Part shown: positions 1 to 8,460 of the stretch, one piece after another
Layout: the number at the start of each line of letters is the position of its first letter
How positions within the stretch are numbered: the first letter of the stretch is position 1
DNA from: Algoriphagus sp.
GTDB lineage: Bacteria; Bacteroidota; Bacteroidia; Cytophagales; Cyclobacteriaceae
NCBI GenBank assembly: GCA_029945945.1
Contig: JAQSDM010000013.1
Span: 1 to 64,000 of the forward strand
Length of the DNA stretch: 64,000 nt
Reading direction: 5' to 3'
Notes under the pieces: generated by a model
What the model saw: the letters and a program-made list of their open reading frames with translations, nothing else
What the model was told of the DNA's origin: nothing
Databases searched by the model: none
Translations under genes and position numbers: made by a program

Positions 1-161
1 ACACCAAAAAAACTTTATCATTCCCCTAAATCACTGAAACTGAAAGAGAAAAATTTTACCCAATATTGTTCAACTAATCCCCTACTTAAAATCTAAAACC
101 AGGGTTTTAAGCATCCAGAGATGCCAAATAAAAATAATCTTCTGGTTATCAACAGAAAGCT

Positions 162-1181
162 TCAATACCTGAATGATGGAAGGGGGGCATAGTATTTTTT
201 TCTTGGGTCCTTGGAAGAAAAAGTATATTTCATTGAGATTTCATGAGCACCTCCGGAATTACTCTGACCTAACTTAGAAATGGAAAAATCAAAGCTGTAA
301 CCTAAATCCAAACCGGATTCCAACTCTATCCCTAGCAATCCTATCAAAGCCTCATTATTTGGCAAACTGTACTTGGTAGGAAGCCCTCTATACCAAAATC
401 CTAGGACCAAAGGCTCAAAATAAAACTCAGTCCCTAAGTCTAACTGCGAGAAGGATCCTTGTGATTTATAATTAAATGCGATGGAGAATGATCTCTCTTG
501 ATTTGTATTGTTAAAAAAATCATTGATAATTCCCGGAGAAAGATAAAACTTAATCCCACCATGGGCAGAATACTTGATCGGGAGTTGATTTCCGTCAGCA
601 TCGAGATAGCTGATTTCAGGATTTAACAAGTGAAAAGCCGAAACACCTAACCAAAACTTGCTGTCATAATACAATAACCCGGTATTCAAATCAGCTGTTC
701 TCTGCTGGCTATCCCCTTCGAATCCTTCTCCAGGCTGACCAATTATTACTCCTTTATCTATATCAAGCTGAGTCCCGAGGATAACCTGATCAAAAAGCAC
801 ATCTCTCGACACAAAACTTCCCTGAGTCCCGGCATGCAGGTAACGGTTTTCGCCCAATCTCAACCGGTAACTGTAGACAAGCCCTATTTCATTGACTTGA
901 CTTTGTGTAAACGATTCTCTCGCACCGGTAATTATTAATCCAATTCCGGATTGAAATCTTTCAGAAAAAATATCAGCATAAGCAGTATAAGCCACAAAGC
1001 TTTCATCCAAAGCAGGCCATTGGTTCCTAAAATTGACCCCTACCCTAGCCATTTCAGTACTTCCTGCAAAAGCCGGATTTAGAAAAAGCGGATTAGCATA
1101 AAATTGACTGTACTGAACATCCTGGGCTTGCAATCCTTTAAATCCAATAAACAGCAGAAAAAAAAGCCAACCCCTCATCAT
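162..1181 (-). CDS. PorP/SprF family type IX secretion outer-membrane protein
   Basis: A 339-residue protein with an N-terminal signal peptide (about residues 1-20, ending LQAQ) followed by DVQYSQFYANPLFLNPAFAGS, the opening typical of PorP/SprF proteins. The rest alternates beta strands and closes with a barrel-like end. Family members are outer-membrane proteins that help type IX secretion substrates to the surface. The start ATG overlaps the stop of the upstream gene (ATGA, 4 bp), so the two are translationally coupled. The upstream product is a type B T9SS substrate, the usual partner of SprF-like proteins, so I infer this is its dedicated export or anchoring partner. A second ATG lies directly after the first. 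Confidence 0.9.
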   Translation of the reverse strand: MMRGWLFFLLFIGFKGLQAQDVQYSQFYANPLFLNPAFAGSTEMARVGVNFRNQWPALDESFVAYTAYADIFSERFQSGIGLIITGARESFTQSQVNEIGLVYSYRLRLGENRYLHAGTQGSFVSRDVLFDQVILGTQLDIDKGVIIGQPGEGFEGDSQQRTADLNTGLLYYDSKFWLGVSAFHLLNPEISYLDADGNQLPIKYSAHGGIKFYLSPGIINDFFNNTNQERSFSIAFNYKSQGSFSQLDLGTEFYFEPLVLGFWYRGLPTKYSLPNNEALIGLLGIELESGLDLGYSFDFSISKLGQSNSGGAHEISMKYTFSSKDPRKKYYAPLPSFRY

Positions 1182-3517
1182 CTAATCAAATTGAATTTAC
1201 CAGCTTCAGATACTTTTTCACCGTCTGTGGAGACTCCATCAAATCTGTAAACAAAAACTCCGGCATCCATCAGTTTTCCCTCCAGAGTCCCATCCCACCC
1301 AATCGTATTCAAATCTGAAGTTTGAAAAATCAATTCCCCCCAAGTGTTGAAAATCAGTAGTTCTATCCCGGTAAAGCCTTTGTATTTTGGGAGAAAAGTT
1401 TTGTTTTCAGTTAATGTCGGGGTAAAGCCAGTAGGAATCATTAACCGATAGCTTCTGGTAATAGAAAGTGATTTCGTAATCCTGCTTTCACAGCCTAACT
1501 CATTTTTAACCACAAGTTCTATCTCGAAGTCACCTCTTTTTCCAAAAACATGAGTGGGATTTTGCTCTGAACTGGTGGCTCCGTCTCCGAAATTCCAGTT
1601 CCAGCTAATCGCATCTTCATCAGACAGGTCTGAAAACTGAATCACATCATCCGGAAAAATTCCCCCGTCAGAATCACCCGTTATTCCAGTTCCCTGAACT
1701 CCAAATTGAAAGTCTGCCACCAGAACTTTTGCAAGAATTATCACCTCCACTTCAAAAGGGTCTGAATAACAGTCCAAATCCTTCTCCTTGATTCTGAGTT
1801 CATAGTTCCCAGTCTGCGAAATACTCTTCATTTCATCATTGAGCCAGACTTTTCCGAAACCTGAAAGTTGGTAATCATACTTATCTGAATCGTATCCTGA
1901 AATAGAAATTGTGACATCCACTGTTTGCCCTGGCGTACAACCTACAACTGGATTCTGGATAATACCATATGGGTAAGCTGGATAATAAACTTTGACTGAA
2001 TTGGATACTGATGGGCAGTTTTTTCGATTGTAAACCCTGACTTCGTATTCTCCATCTGAATTAACAATAAATGAAGATGTCGTGGCACCCGGAATTAATT
2101 GCCCGTCCTTATACCATTCAAATCGCTCGTAAACTTCCTCGCCTTTCGCAGCCAATACTACTTCTTCTCCAGCGCAAAGTCTGATTCCATCAAAAGGAAG
2201 AGTCTCATTTTCGATAAGCAGAGAAACAGGATCAGGAGATTCCTGTATTAATAGAGTCATAGCGTTTCCTGCAGATGTCTTTCCATAGGTATCAGTAATC
2301 GTATAATAAACTGTTACTTCCTGGTCCCGAAAACCAAGGTTCGGAAAGAAGGTAAAATCTCCACCGTTACTCCCAGCCCTGAAAGTACCCTGAGGCAAGA
2401 TTAATTCTCTATTATTTTCTTTGCATTTTCCCTGACTGCACACATCCCCGGTTTCAGCTTCAATGTCTTCCAGAGAAGCATAAAACTGAAGACAACGAAT
2501 CACACTATTGGGATTCGGCAAAACGACTTCCTCATCTGTGATATAATAAGTGTTTTCCTGACCCTCGCAGGAAGCTTTGTCTTCAAAGTCAACACCCTTT
2601 GGCTCTTCCAGAGCTTCATCATTGGAAACTTCAACCAATAAATTTCTTATCTCATGAAAATTAGTTTGCCCGCCAGTAGAAGCCGAGAATCCAATTTTTA
2701 GATTTTTCGGAGCAGGAAAATCATAGGGGCGATCAAAAATCGTCAACATCATAGGCTCATTCGTCCTGGTGGTAACTTCCATTTTAACCGTTAAAAAATA
2801 TCCGGTACCGACAGGATTGGGTTGCAAATCCATGAAAACCTTCCGATAACCAGGCAAATTCCTATCGGTAACCCGGGTTGTTCCAAGTCCTCCTGAACTT
2901 ATTGGAAATTGATTATCAGGTCTAAAACCCTCATTCCCGGTTCCCATTGTTTTCCTTCCCACCAAAAAGGGATATCCGGTTGATCCATTTCCAGGACCGC
3001 GGATAACAACTGCATCGGGTACCCTTTCCTGTCCAACTCCAAAAAAATTCCCATTCCGTCCTTCGGCAGAATTTCCAAAGTTGCCGTATTCATCAAAGCC
3101 AATTCCTATGTAGGCATTGGATAATCCAGGTTCATTATTTCGCTGAGCATAACCCAAAGAACCTCCAAATCCTCCCGGATTAAAAACCGGAGTATCAGCA
3201 TCAAACATAAAAATCGTCAGACCATCTGCACCATTTCCTCCGTAGCTGAAATATTCAAACGAAGCTTTGATTCCGAAAACTGAAGAAAATGGAATATCTA
3301 TATATACGTATCCTCTTTGGTTTGTCTGATTCGAAGTCAATCTCAACACTCCATCTATCAATTGAGCATCTGCACCAAAAACAGTTGATTCTTGTGTAGA
3401 ACCGCTGGTAAATGTCTCACAGTATGGAAATCCAATCTGGGAAAATGCCTTTGACCAGAAAGTAAAAACCAGTAGAAATGAAAACAGAAATCGTATTTTC
3501 AAAATAGTGCCATTCAA
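1178..3517 (-). CDS. T9SS type B (gliding-motility C-terminal domain) secreted protein with lectin-like and PKD domains
   Basis: A 779-residue secreted protein. A signal peptide (about 1-26) leads into an L-type-lectin-like beta-sandwich (about 28-295; FEYFSYGGNGADGLTIFMFD and a GIGFDEYGNFGN stretch). Ig-like repeats follow, then a PKD domain near 600-685 with the WNFGDG motif. The last ~85 residues (from MIPTGFTPT to the end) form a CHU_C/type B T9SS sorting domain with the signature FNTWGELIF and GWDG. This is the first gene of a two-gene operon with the PorP/SprF protein. The lectin fold suggests a surface carbohydrate-binding or adhesive role; that is inference. The start is the ATG preceding the hydrophobic signal. 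Confidence 0.85.
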   Translation of the reverse strand: MNGTILKIRFLFSFLLVFTFWSKAFSQIGFPYCETFTSGSTQESTVFGADAQLIDGVLRLTSNQTNQRGYVYIDIPFSSVFGIKASFEYFSYGGNGADGLTIFMFDADTPVFNPGGFGGSLGYAQRNNEPGLSNAYIGIGFDEYGNFGNSAEGRNGNFFGVGQERVPDAVVIRGPGNGSTGYPFLVGRKTMGTGNEGFRPDNQFPISSGGLGTTRVTDRNLPGYRKVFMDLQPNPVGTGYFLTVKMEVTTRTNEPMMLTIFDRPYDFPAPKNLKIGFSASTGGQTNFHEIRNLLVEVSNDEALEEPKGVDFEDKASCEGQENTYYITDEEVVLPNPNSVIRCLQFYASLEDIEAETGDVCSQGKCKENNRELILPQGTFRAGSNGGDFTFFPNLGFRDQEVTVYYTITDTYGKTSAGNAMTLLIQESPDPVSLLIENETLPFDGIRLCAGEEVVLAAKGEEVYERFEWYKDGQLIPGATTSSFIVNSDGEYEVRVYNRKNCPSVSNSVKVYYPAYPYGIIQNPVVGCTPGQTVDVTISISGYDSDKYDYQLSGFGKVWLNDEMKSISQTGNYELRIKEKDLDCYSDPFEVEVIILAKVLVADFQFGVQGTGITGDSDGGIFPDDVIQFSDLSDEDAISWNWNFGDGATSSEQNPTHVFGKRGDFEIELVVKNELGCESRITKSLSITRSYRLMIPTGFTPTLTENKTFLPKYKGFTGIELLIFNTWGELIFQTSDLNTIGWDGTLEGKLMDAGVFVYRFDGVSTDGEKVSEAGKFNLIR

Positions 3518-3552
3518 GGGTTTCTAAATTACATTTTTAATTGGATAGAAAT

Positions 3553-3583
3553 GAAAAAAGCCCTTGAACGATTGTCCAAGGGC
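3553..3583 (-). terminator. Rho-independent terminator of purA
   Basis: Read on the minus strand, just after the purA stop, GCCCTTG and CAAGGGC arms flank a short loop and are followed by a T run. Confidence 0.8.
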
Positions 3584-3603
3584 CTCAATTTGTTATTTTC
3601 TAA

Positions 3604-4875
3604 TTACCTCAAAATAGTTTGAGTTCGGTCCGGACCAACAGAAATTAATTTGATTGGCACTTTGAGTTCTGTCTCCAGGTAATGAACATATTCTCTAAGC
3701 TCTGCGGGAAATTCTTCATAGGAATGAATATTAGCCAAAGTGCAATGCCAGCCTTTCATTACTTTATAAACTGGTTTCACGTCCAGATCAGTTATTTCAA
3801 AACTCAGTCGGTCAATCCTCTCGCCAGTTGGCAGTTCGTAATGAGTACAGACTTTTATCTCCTCAAAAATATTGAGAACATCGCCTTTCATCATGAAAAG
3901 CTGAGTCACTCCATTAATCATAATTGAATATCGAAGTGCGGGAAGATCCAGCCAGCCACATCTTCTTGGACGGCCCGTGGTACTTCCAAACTCGTTTCCT
4001 TCTTTGCGCATGGCTTCACCCGTCGCATCGAAAAGTTCAGTTGGGAAAGGTCCGCTACCGACTCTGGTGCAATAGGCTTTGAAAATCCCGAAAACTTCTC
4101 CGATTTTGGATGGAGAAACTCCCAGTCCTGTACAAGCACCGGCAGCCATTGTGCTGCTACTCGTCACGTAAGGATAGCTTCCAAAGTCAACATCAAGTAG
4201 TGAACCTTGAGCTCCTTCAGCCAAGATTTTTTTATTTGCTACCAAAGCATCATTTACCACATACTCGCTATCGATCAGATTGAGAGTTTTGAAAAACTCA
4301 ACTGCAGCAAAAAACTGATTTTCCATTTCTGCCAAAGCATCCAGAGGATGATTGTAAAATGAAAGAGTCGTTTTATGCTTTTCTACCAGCGTATCATATT
4401 TCTCGCGGAAATCCGGACTTAAGATATCTCCAACACGAAGTGCTGCTCTACCAATTTTGTCCTGATAGGTTGGTCCGATCCCTTTGAGAGTTGATCCGAT
4501 TTTCTTGTCTCCTTTGGAAGTTTCCAAAGCAGCATCGAGCAGTTTATGAGTTGGAATGATGATCGTGGCTTTCTTAGAAATGACCAGATTTTTCATGAAA
4601 TCAATGGAATACTTACCTAATCCATCGATTTCTTTTTTGAGGACAACCGGGTCTAGAACCACTCCATTGCCTATAATATTTAATATCTGGGGGCGGAAAA
4701 TTCCGGAAGGGATTTGATGAAGAACGTGTTTAAATCCGTCAAATTCAAGGGTATGTCCGGCATTCGGACCCCCTTGGAAACGGGCTACGATTTCATATTC
4801 AGGCGCTAAAACGTCTACTATTTTTCCTTTTCCTTCGTCTCCCCACTGGAGACCCAGAAGTACATCCATCTTCAT
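3604..4875 (-). CDS. purA: Adenylosuccinate synthetase
   Basis: A 423-residue cytosolic enzyme that joins IMP and aspartate using GTP to give adenylosuccinate, the first committed step from IMP to AMP. The N-terminal GDEGKGK phosphate loop is at residues 12-18. The catalytic pair D13 and H41 (GGPNAGHT) fall where they do in the E. coli enzyme. The IGSTLKGIGPTYQDK and ARGxG-type AEGAQGSLLD segments are present, and the C-terminal DRTQTI stretch is intact. Length is normal. The start is ATG; a second in-frame ATG lies two codons later and cannot be ruled out. It is transcribed alone, with terminators on both sides. Confidence 0.97.
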   Translation of the reverse strand: MKMDVLLGLQWGDEGKGKIVDVLAPEYEIVARFQGGPNAGHTLEFDGFKHVLHQIPSGIFRPQILNIIGNGVVLDPVVLKKEIDGLGKYSIDFMKNLVISKKATIIIPTHKLLDAALETSKGDKKIGSTLKGIGPTYQDKIGRAALRVGDILSPDFREKYDTLVEKHKTTLSFYNHPLDALAEMENQFFAAVEFFKTLNLIDSEYVVNDALVANKKILAEGAQGSLLDVDFGSYPYVTSSSTMAAGACTGLGVSPSKIGEVFGIFKAYCTRVGSGPFPTELFDATGEAMRKEGNEFGSTTGRPRRCGWLDLPALRYSIMINGVTQLFMMKGDVLNIFEEIKVCTHYELPTGERIDRLSFEITDLDVKPVYKVMKGWHCTLANIHSYEEFPAELREYVHYLETELKVPIKLISVGPDRTQTILR

Positions 4876-5007
4876 TTGATGTGCAGTCTAATCGGTTATG
4901 CAAAGTCTTTTTGAGGCGTGAAAATTGCGATAAGCCCAAAGAAAACCAAGGGAAAGGGGTTATTTATTATTTGACACCCTCAATCCCCCCAGTAAAAAAG
5001 TCATAAT

Positions 5008-5033
5008 TAAAAAAGGGAGCAAACAGCTCCCTT
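5008..5033 (-). terminator. Rho-independent terminator after the STAS gene
   Basis: The minus strand reads AAGGGAGC-tgttt-GCTCCCTT followed by T's, directly downstream of the STAS stop codon. Confidence 0.85.
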
Positions 5034-5036
5034 ACT

Positions 5037-5384
5037 CTATTTTGCCAGTGCCACTTTGGCACTTTCTACCGTATCAAAAACGGTGAAAATATTATTCAAC
5101 TTCGTGATGATCAATAGCTTTTTCACATGCTCTGATGGTGAAGTGAGATACAATTCACCGCCGGAATTTCTCATTTTAGTGAGCATGGTGATCAATAAAC
5201 CAATCCCGCTTGAACTTATATATCTCACATCGCTCAAATCGACTACGAATGTTTTTGCTCCATCCAGAATGGCATCGGAAACAATTTCGACCATTTTCGG
5301 CCCAACTTCGTCCCCGATCAAATCTCCATGGATGTGTAAATAATGTGCAAGATGATCCTTGCCGGAAGTATAGGTAAGCTTCAT
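5037..5384 (-). CDS. STAS-domain anti-sigma factor antagonist
   Basis: A 115-residue single STAS domain of the SpoIIAA/RsbV type. The core motif is VVDLSDVRYISSSGIG (about 47-62), with the serine cluster at 57-59 where these proteins are phosphorylated by a partner kinase. No kinase, anti-sigma factor or sigma factor is nearby, so its partner is unknown. The start codon immediately follows the Fur-family stop codon with no gap, so the two genes form an operon ending at the terminator downstream. Confidence 0.88.
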   Translation of the reverse strand: MKLTYTSGKDHLAHYLHIHGDLIGDEVGPKMVEIVSDAILDGAKTFVVDLSDVRYISSSGIGLLITMLTKMRNSGGELYLTSPSEHVKKLLIITKLNNIFTVFDTVESAKVALAK

Positions 5385-5852
5385 TTAACTGGCTTTTTTA
5401 TTTTCGCAATTCTCTTTGGTGCAATTTCCATACAAAATCAACGAATGATGAAGTACTTGAAAGTGCAGAATTTCTCCAACGGTATTTTGGATATTTTGGA
5501 TGCGGGGATCGCAAAATTCCATCACTTGGTTACATTCGACACAGATCAAGTGATCATGTTGCTTGTACCCATAGGACTTTTCGAATTGTGCGAGATTTTT
5601 CCCAAACTGGTGTTTGGTCACCAAATCGCACTCTACCAATAAGTCCAGGGTGTTATAAACTGTCGCCCTGCTAACCCGATAATTTTTGTTTTTCATGCTG
5701 ATGTAGAGAGATTCCACATCAAAATGTCCGGAACGGCTGTAGATCTCTTCGAGGATGGCATATCGCTCTGGAGTCTTACGGAGCTTTTTATTTTCAAGGT
5801 ATGCGGTAAATATCTTCTTGACCTCTTCAAAATGGGTGGTATTCAAAGCCAT
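5385..5852 (-). CDS. Fur-family metal-responsive transcriptional repressor
   Basis: A 155-residue Fur-superfamily regulator. A winged helix covers about residues 15-85 ([12 protein letters not shown] and [12 protein letters not shown]). The dimerisation/metal region follows, with H99, D100 and H101, a C104-x2-C107 pair and a second pair C144/C149 that would form the structural zinc site. From the sequence I cannot say whether it responds to iron, zinc or peroxide; the two Cys pairs fit Fur, Zur and PerR alike. It has its own perfect -7 element and a 7-bp inverted repeat upstream that could be an autoregulatory operator. It is cotranscribed with the STAS gene. Confidence 0.9.
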   Translation of the reverse strand: MALNTTHFEEVKKIFTAYLENKKLRKTPERYAILEEIYSRSGHFDVESLYISMKNKNYRVSRATVYNTLDLLVECDLVTKHQFGKNLAQFEKSYGYKQHDHLICVECNQVMEFCDPRIQNIQNTVGEILHFQVLHHSLILYGNCTKENCENKKAS

Positions 5853-5868
5853 TTTCTGCGTTTTTTTT

Positions 5869-5896
5869 CAAATATAACTTTTGTCAGTCACAAAAG
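5869..5896 (-). promoter_or_regulatory. Promoter -7 element and inverted repeat upstream of the Fur-family gene
   Basis: The minus strand has TATATTTG (5869-5876), a perfect TAnnTTTG element 17 bp upstream of the start codon. Directly upstream lies CTTTTGT-n5-ACAAAAG (5878-5896), a perfect 7-bp inverted repeat covering the -33 zone. A repressor site is a reasonable inference. Confidence 0.55.
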
Positions 5897-5907
5897 ATTC
5901 AAAGCTT

Positions 5908-8121
5908 TTAGTCAAACCTGGAAACCTTTATAATCCCTTCCACTTTGGAAAGATTTTTCATCAAATGATCCAAATGCTGGGTACTGTTAACGAATAGCTT
6001 GATGGTTCCTTCGAAAATCCCCGCATCGGAATCGACTGTAATTGAACGCATATTTACCTTCAATTCATTTGAAATCACCTTGGTTACGTCATTGATCAAG
6101 CCCACTCGGTCAGTCCCAATAATTCTCAGGCCTGCAAGGAATGCGATTTCCTTTTGACTGGTCCATCTCGCTTTAATCACGCGGTTACCATGATTTGAAA
6201 GCAATTCGAGCGCATTGGGGCAGGAAGTCCTGTGAATCTTGATTCCTTCATTGATAGTCACAAAACCAAACACATCATCTCCCGGGATTGGATTACAGCA
6301 TTTGGCTAGAATATAATCCACCACATCCATGTCCTCTCCGATCAACAATTGATCGTGATCCGGTCCTTTCAGACTTTTAATTTCTTTAGTAAAAGTCGAT
6401 TCATCCTTTACTTTATCCTGGATTGCCCGATTTGTGAGCTTGAGATTCTCTTTAAATTCCTTGAACGATTTGATCAAAGTAGCATCAATAATCCCCTTTC
6501 CTATTCTGTAATAGAATTCATTGGCAGTCTTTAGCTCAAAGAAGGCACGGAGTTTTTCAACGTTTTCGGAGTTAAACTCCATCTTCATTTGCTTCAACTT
6601 CCTCTGCACAATCTCACGACCGTCTACGATTGCTGACTTTTTCTCTTCCCTCAGTGCGTCCTTGATTTTGGCTTTTGCCCGTGAAGTCATCACGTTATTC
6701 AGCCAATCTTCGGTTGGTTTTTGCTTGTTGGATGTCAGGATCTCCACCTGATCTCCATTTTTTAATTTATGCGATATCGGTACCAGCCTTTGATTTACTT
6801 TTGCACCTATACATTTTGCACCGACTTCAGTATGAATCTCAAATGCAAAATCCAAAGCCGTCGATCCAAATGGAAGCACTTTTAAGTCTCCTTTGGGAGT
6901 AAAAACAAAAACTTCATCATGGAAAAGATTCCCCCTGAAGTCATCCATAAATTCAATTGCACTGCCATCATTGGATTCAAGTAAGCCACGAACCTGAGTG
7001 ATCCAATCATCCAGACCGGTGCCCCTGGAACTTTCTTTTTCCTTGTATTTCCAATGCGCTGCGTATCCTCTTTCAGCGATTTCATCCATACGGGCCGTTC
7101 TGATTTGTACTTCAACCCATTGCCCTGTGTTACTCATCACGGTGGTATGGAGCGATTCATATCCATTTGATCTGGGAGTACTGATCCAGTCACGAAGTCG
7201 ATCGGGATTTGGTCTATAAAAATCAGTGATTATTGAATATACCTGCCAGCAATCTGCCTTTTCATTTTCCAATTCACTTTCCAAAATGATCCGGACAGCA
7301 AAAAGGTCATACACTTCTTCGAAAGGTATCCCCTGCTTCTTCATCTTACTGAAGATTGAATAGACAGATTTAGGCCTTCCCTTAATTGTGAATTTGAAGC
7401 CAGCCTTGTTCAATTCATCCTCTATAGGCTGAATAAAGTTTTTTATGAATCGATTCCGATACGACTTCGACTCATTTATCTTATAAACTATATCCTTATA
7501 AGTTTCGGTATCGGTATATTTCAAATACAAATCTTCCAGCTCTGACTTGATAGAATACAGTCCAAGTCTATGCGCTAGCGGAGCATACAGGTACATGGTT
7601 TCAGAAGCAATTTTCAATTGCTTATGCCTTGGCATGCTGGCCAAGGTCCGCATGTTGTTTAGTCGATCTGCAAGCTTGATTAAAATTACCCGCACATCAT
7701 CAGAGAGCGTGAGCAGCATTTTCCGGAAATTCTCAGCTTGCTGGGAACTTCCATACTCAAAGACACCGGAGATTTTTGTCAATCCATCGATGATGGTCAT
7801 GACTTTTGAACCAAATTCCCTCTCAATGTCTTCCAGCTCCCAGTCCGTATCTTCTACTACATCATGAAGCAATGCTGAAATAATAGAGGTCGTTCCAAGT
7901 CCGATTTCTTCCACACATATCAAAGCCACTTCAAGAGGATGATATATGTAAGGCTCTCCGGATTTGCGACGCATATCCCGATGGGCTTCCAATGAAACAT
8001 TGAATGCCTTTTTAATCAGTTTGGCGTCTCCCGGCTTCAAGACAGGTTTTGCCTGTTTGAGCAGTCTTCTATACCTCTTGAGAATTTCTTTTCTTTCTTC
8101 TTCTACGTCCACTTCAATCAT
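5908..8121 (-). CDS. Bifunctional (p)ppGpp synthetase/hydrolase RelA/SpoT
   Basis: A 737-residue Rel protein controlling the stringent-response alarmone. Domains in order are: HD hydrolase (H61 in YIYHPLEVA and H86-D87 in LLHDVVED, both intact, so hydrolysis is expected), synthetase (about 235-350, with GRPKSVYSIFSKM and EVYDLFAVRII), TGS (about 395-455, FVFTPKGDLKVLPFGS), a helical/Zn-finger region with CCNPIPGD, and a C-terminal ACT domain (about 660-737). I chose the ATG at 8121; an upstream TTG would add 13 non-conserved residues. Normal length. It appears to be transcribed alone. Confidence 0.95.
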   Translation of the reverse strand: MIEVDVEEERKEILKRYRRLLKQAKPVLKPGDAKLIKKAFNVSLEAHRDMRRKSGEPYIYHPLEVALICVEEIGLGTTSIISALLHDVVEDTDWELEDIEREFGSKVMTIIDGLTKISGVFEYGSSQQAENFRKMLLTLSDDVRVILIKLADRLNNMRTLASMPRHKQLKIASETMYLYAPLAHRLGLYSIKSELEDLYLKYTDTETYKDIVYKINESKSYRNRFIKNFIQPIEDELNKAGFKFTIKGRPKSVYSIFSKMKKQGIPFEEVYDLFAVRIILESELENEKADCWQVYSIITDFYRPNPDRLRDWISTPRSNGYESLHTTVMSNTGQWVEVQIRTARMDEIAERGYAAHWKYKEKESSRGTGLDDWITQVRGLLESNDGSAIEFMDDFRGNLFHDEVFVFTPKGDLKVLPFGSTALDFAFEIHTEVGAKCIGAKVNQRLVPISHKLKNGDQVEILTSNKQKPTEDWLNNVMTSRAKAKIKDALREEKKSAIVDGREIVQRKLKQMKMEFNSENVEKLRAFFELKTANEFYYRIGKGIIDATLIKSFKEFKENLKLTNRAIQDKVKDESTFTKEIKSLKGPDHDQLLIGEDMDVVDYILAKCCNPIPGDDVFGFVTINEGIKIHRTSCPNALELLSNHGNRVIKARWTSQKEIAFLAGLRIIGTDRVGLINDVTKVISNELKVNMRSITVDSDAGIFEGTIKLFVNSTQHLDHLMKNLSKVEGIIKVSRFD

Positions 8122-8197
8122 ACAATAGGAATTTAGCACAAAATTGGAAGCTACGGGCAATTTTCTTCCAAATCTGTTTAATTTTTTTTCTGTTCAC

Positions 8198-8229
8198 TTT
8201 TGCTATTTATGATTATCTGCATACCTTCG
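8198..8229 (+). promoter_or_regulatory. Promoter of tRNA-Leu
   Basis: TTTTG at 8198-8202 and TACCTTCG at 8222-8229 are separated by 19 bp. This fits the Bacteroidota housekeeping promoter (TTTG-N19-TAnnTTTG) with one mismatch in the -7 element. It would give a leader of about 55 nt before the tRNA. Confidence 0.6.
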
Positions 8230-8288
8230 CATCCACAATTGGAAAAGGGAATATTTATAATAAATTTTCTTAACTGATTGATCCATTT

Positions 8289-8370
8289 GCGGATGTGGCG
8301 AAATTGGTAGACGCACTAGACTTAGGATCTAGCGCCGCGAGGCATGGGGGTTCGAGTCCCTCTATCCGCA
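8289..8370 (+). tRNA. tRNA-Leu (anticodon UAG)
   Basis: An 82-nt class II tRNA. The acceptor stem GCGGATG pairs with TATCCGC (one G-U pair) and the discriminator is A. The anticodon stem is CTAGA/TCTAG around the loop CTTAGGA, giving anticodon TAG, which reads CUN leucine codons. A long variable arm lies between the anticodon and T arms, and the T loop contains TTCGAGT. The 3' CCA is not encoded. Confidence 0.97.
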
Positions 8371-8460
8371 CAAATATCGAACCCTCAATCACTCAACTGT
8401 TTTCAAAAACAGGAAAGGATTGGGGGTTTTTAGTTCAACCTCATATAAAATTTTATCGCT

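Noticed and set aside
4876..5007. A promoter for purA with TTTGG and GACTTTG elements
   Set aside because: The best -7 candidate has two mismatches to TAnnTTTG, too weak to annotate.
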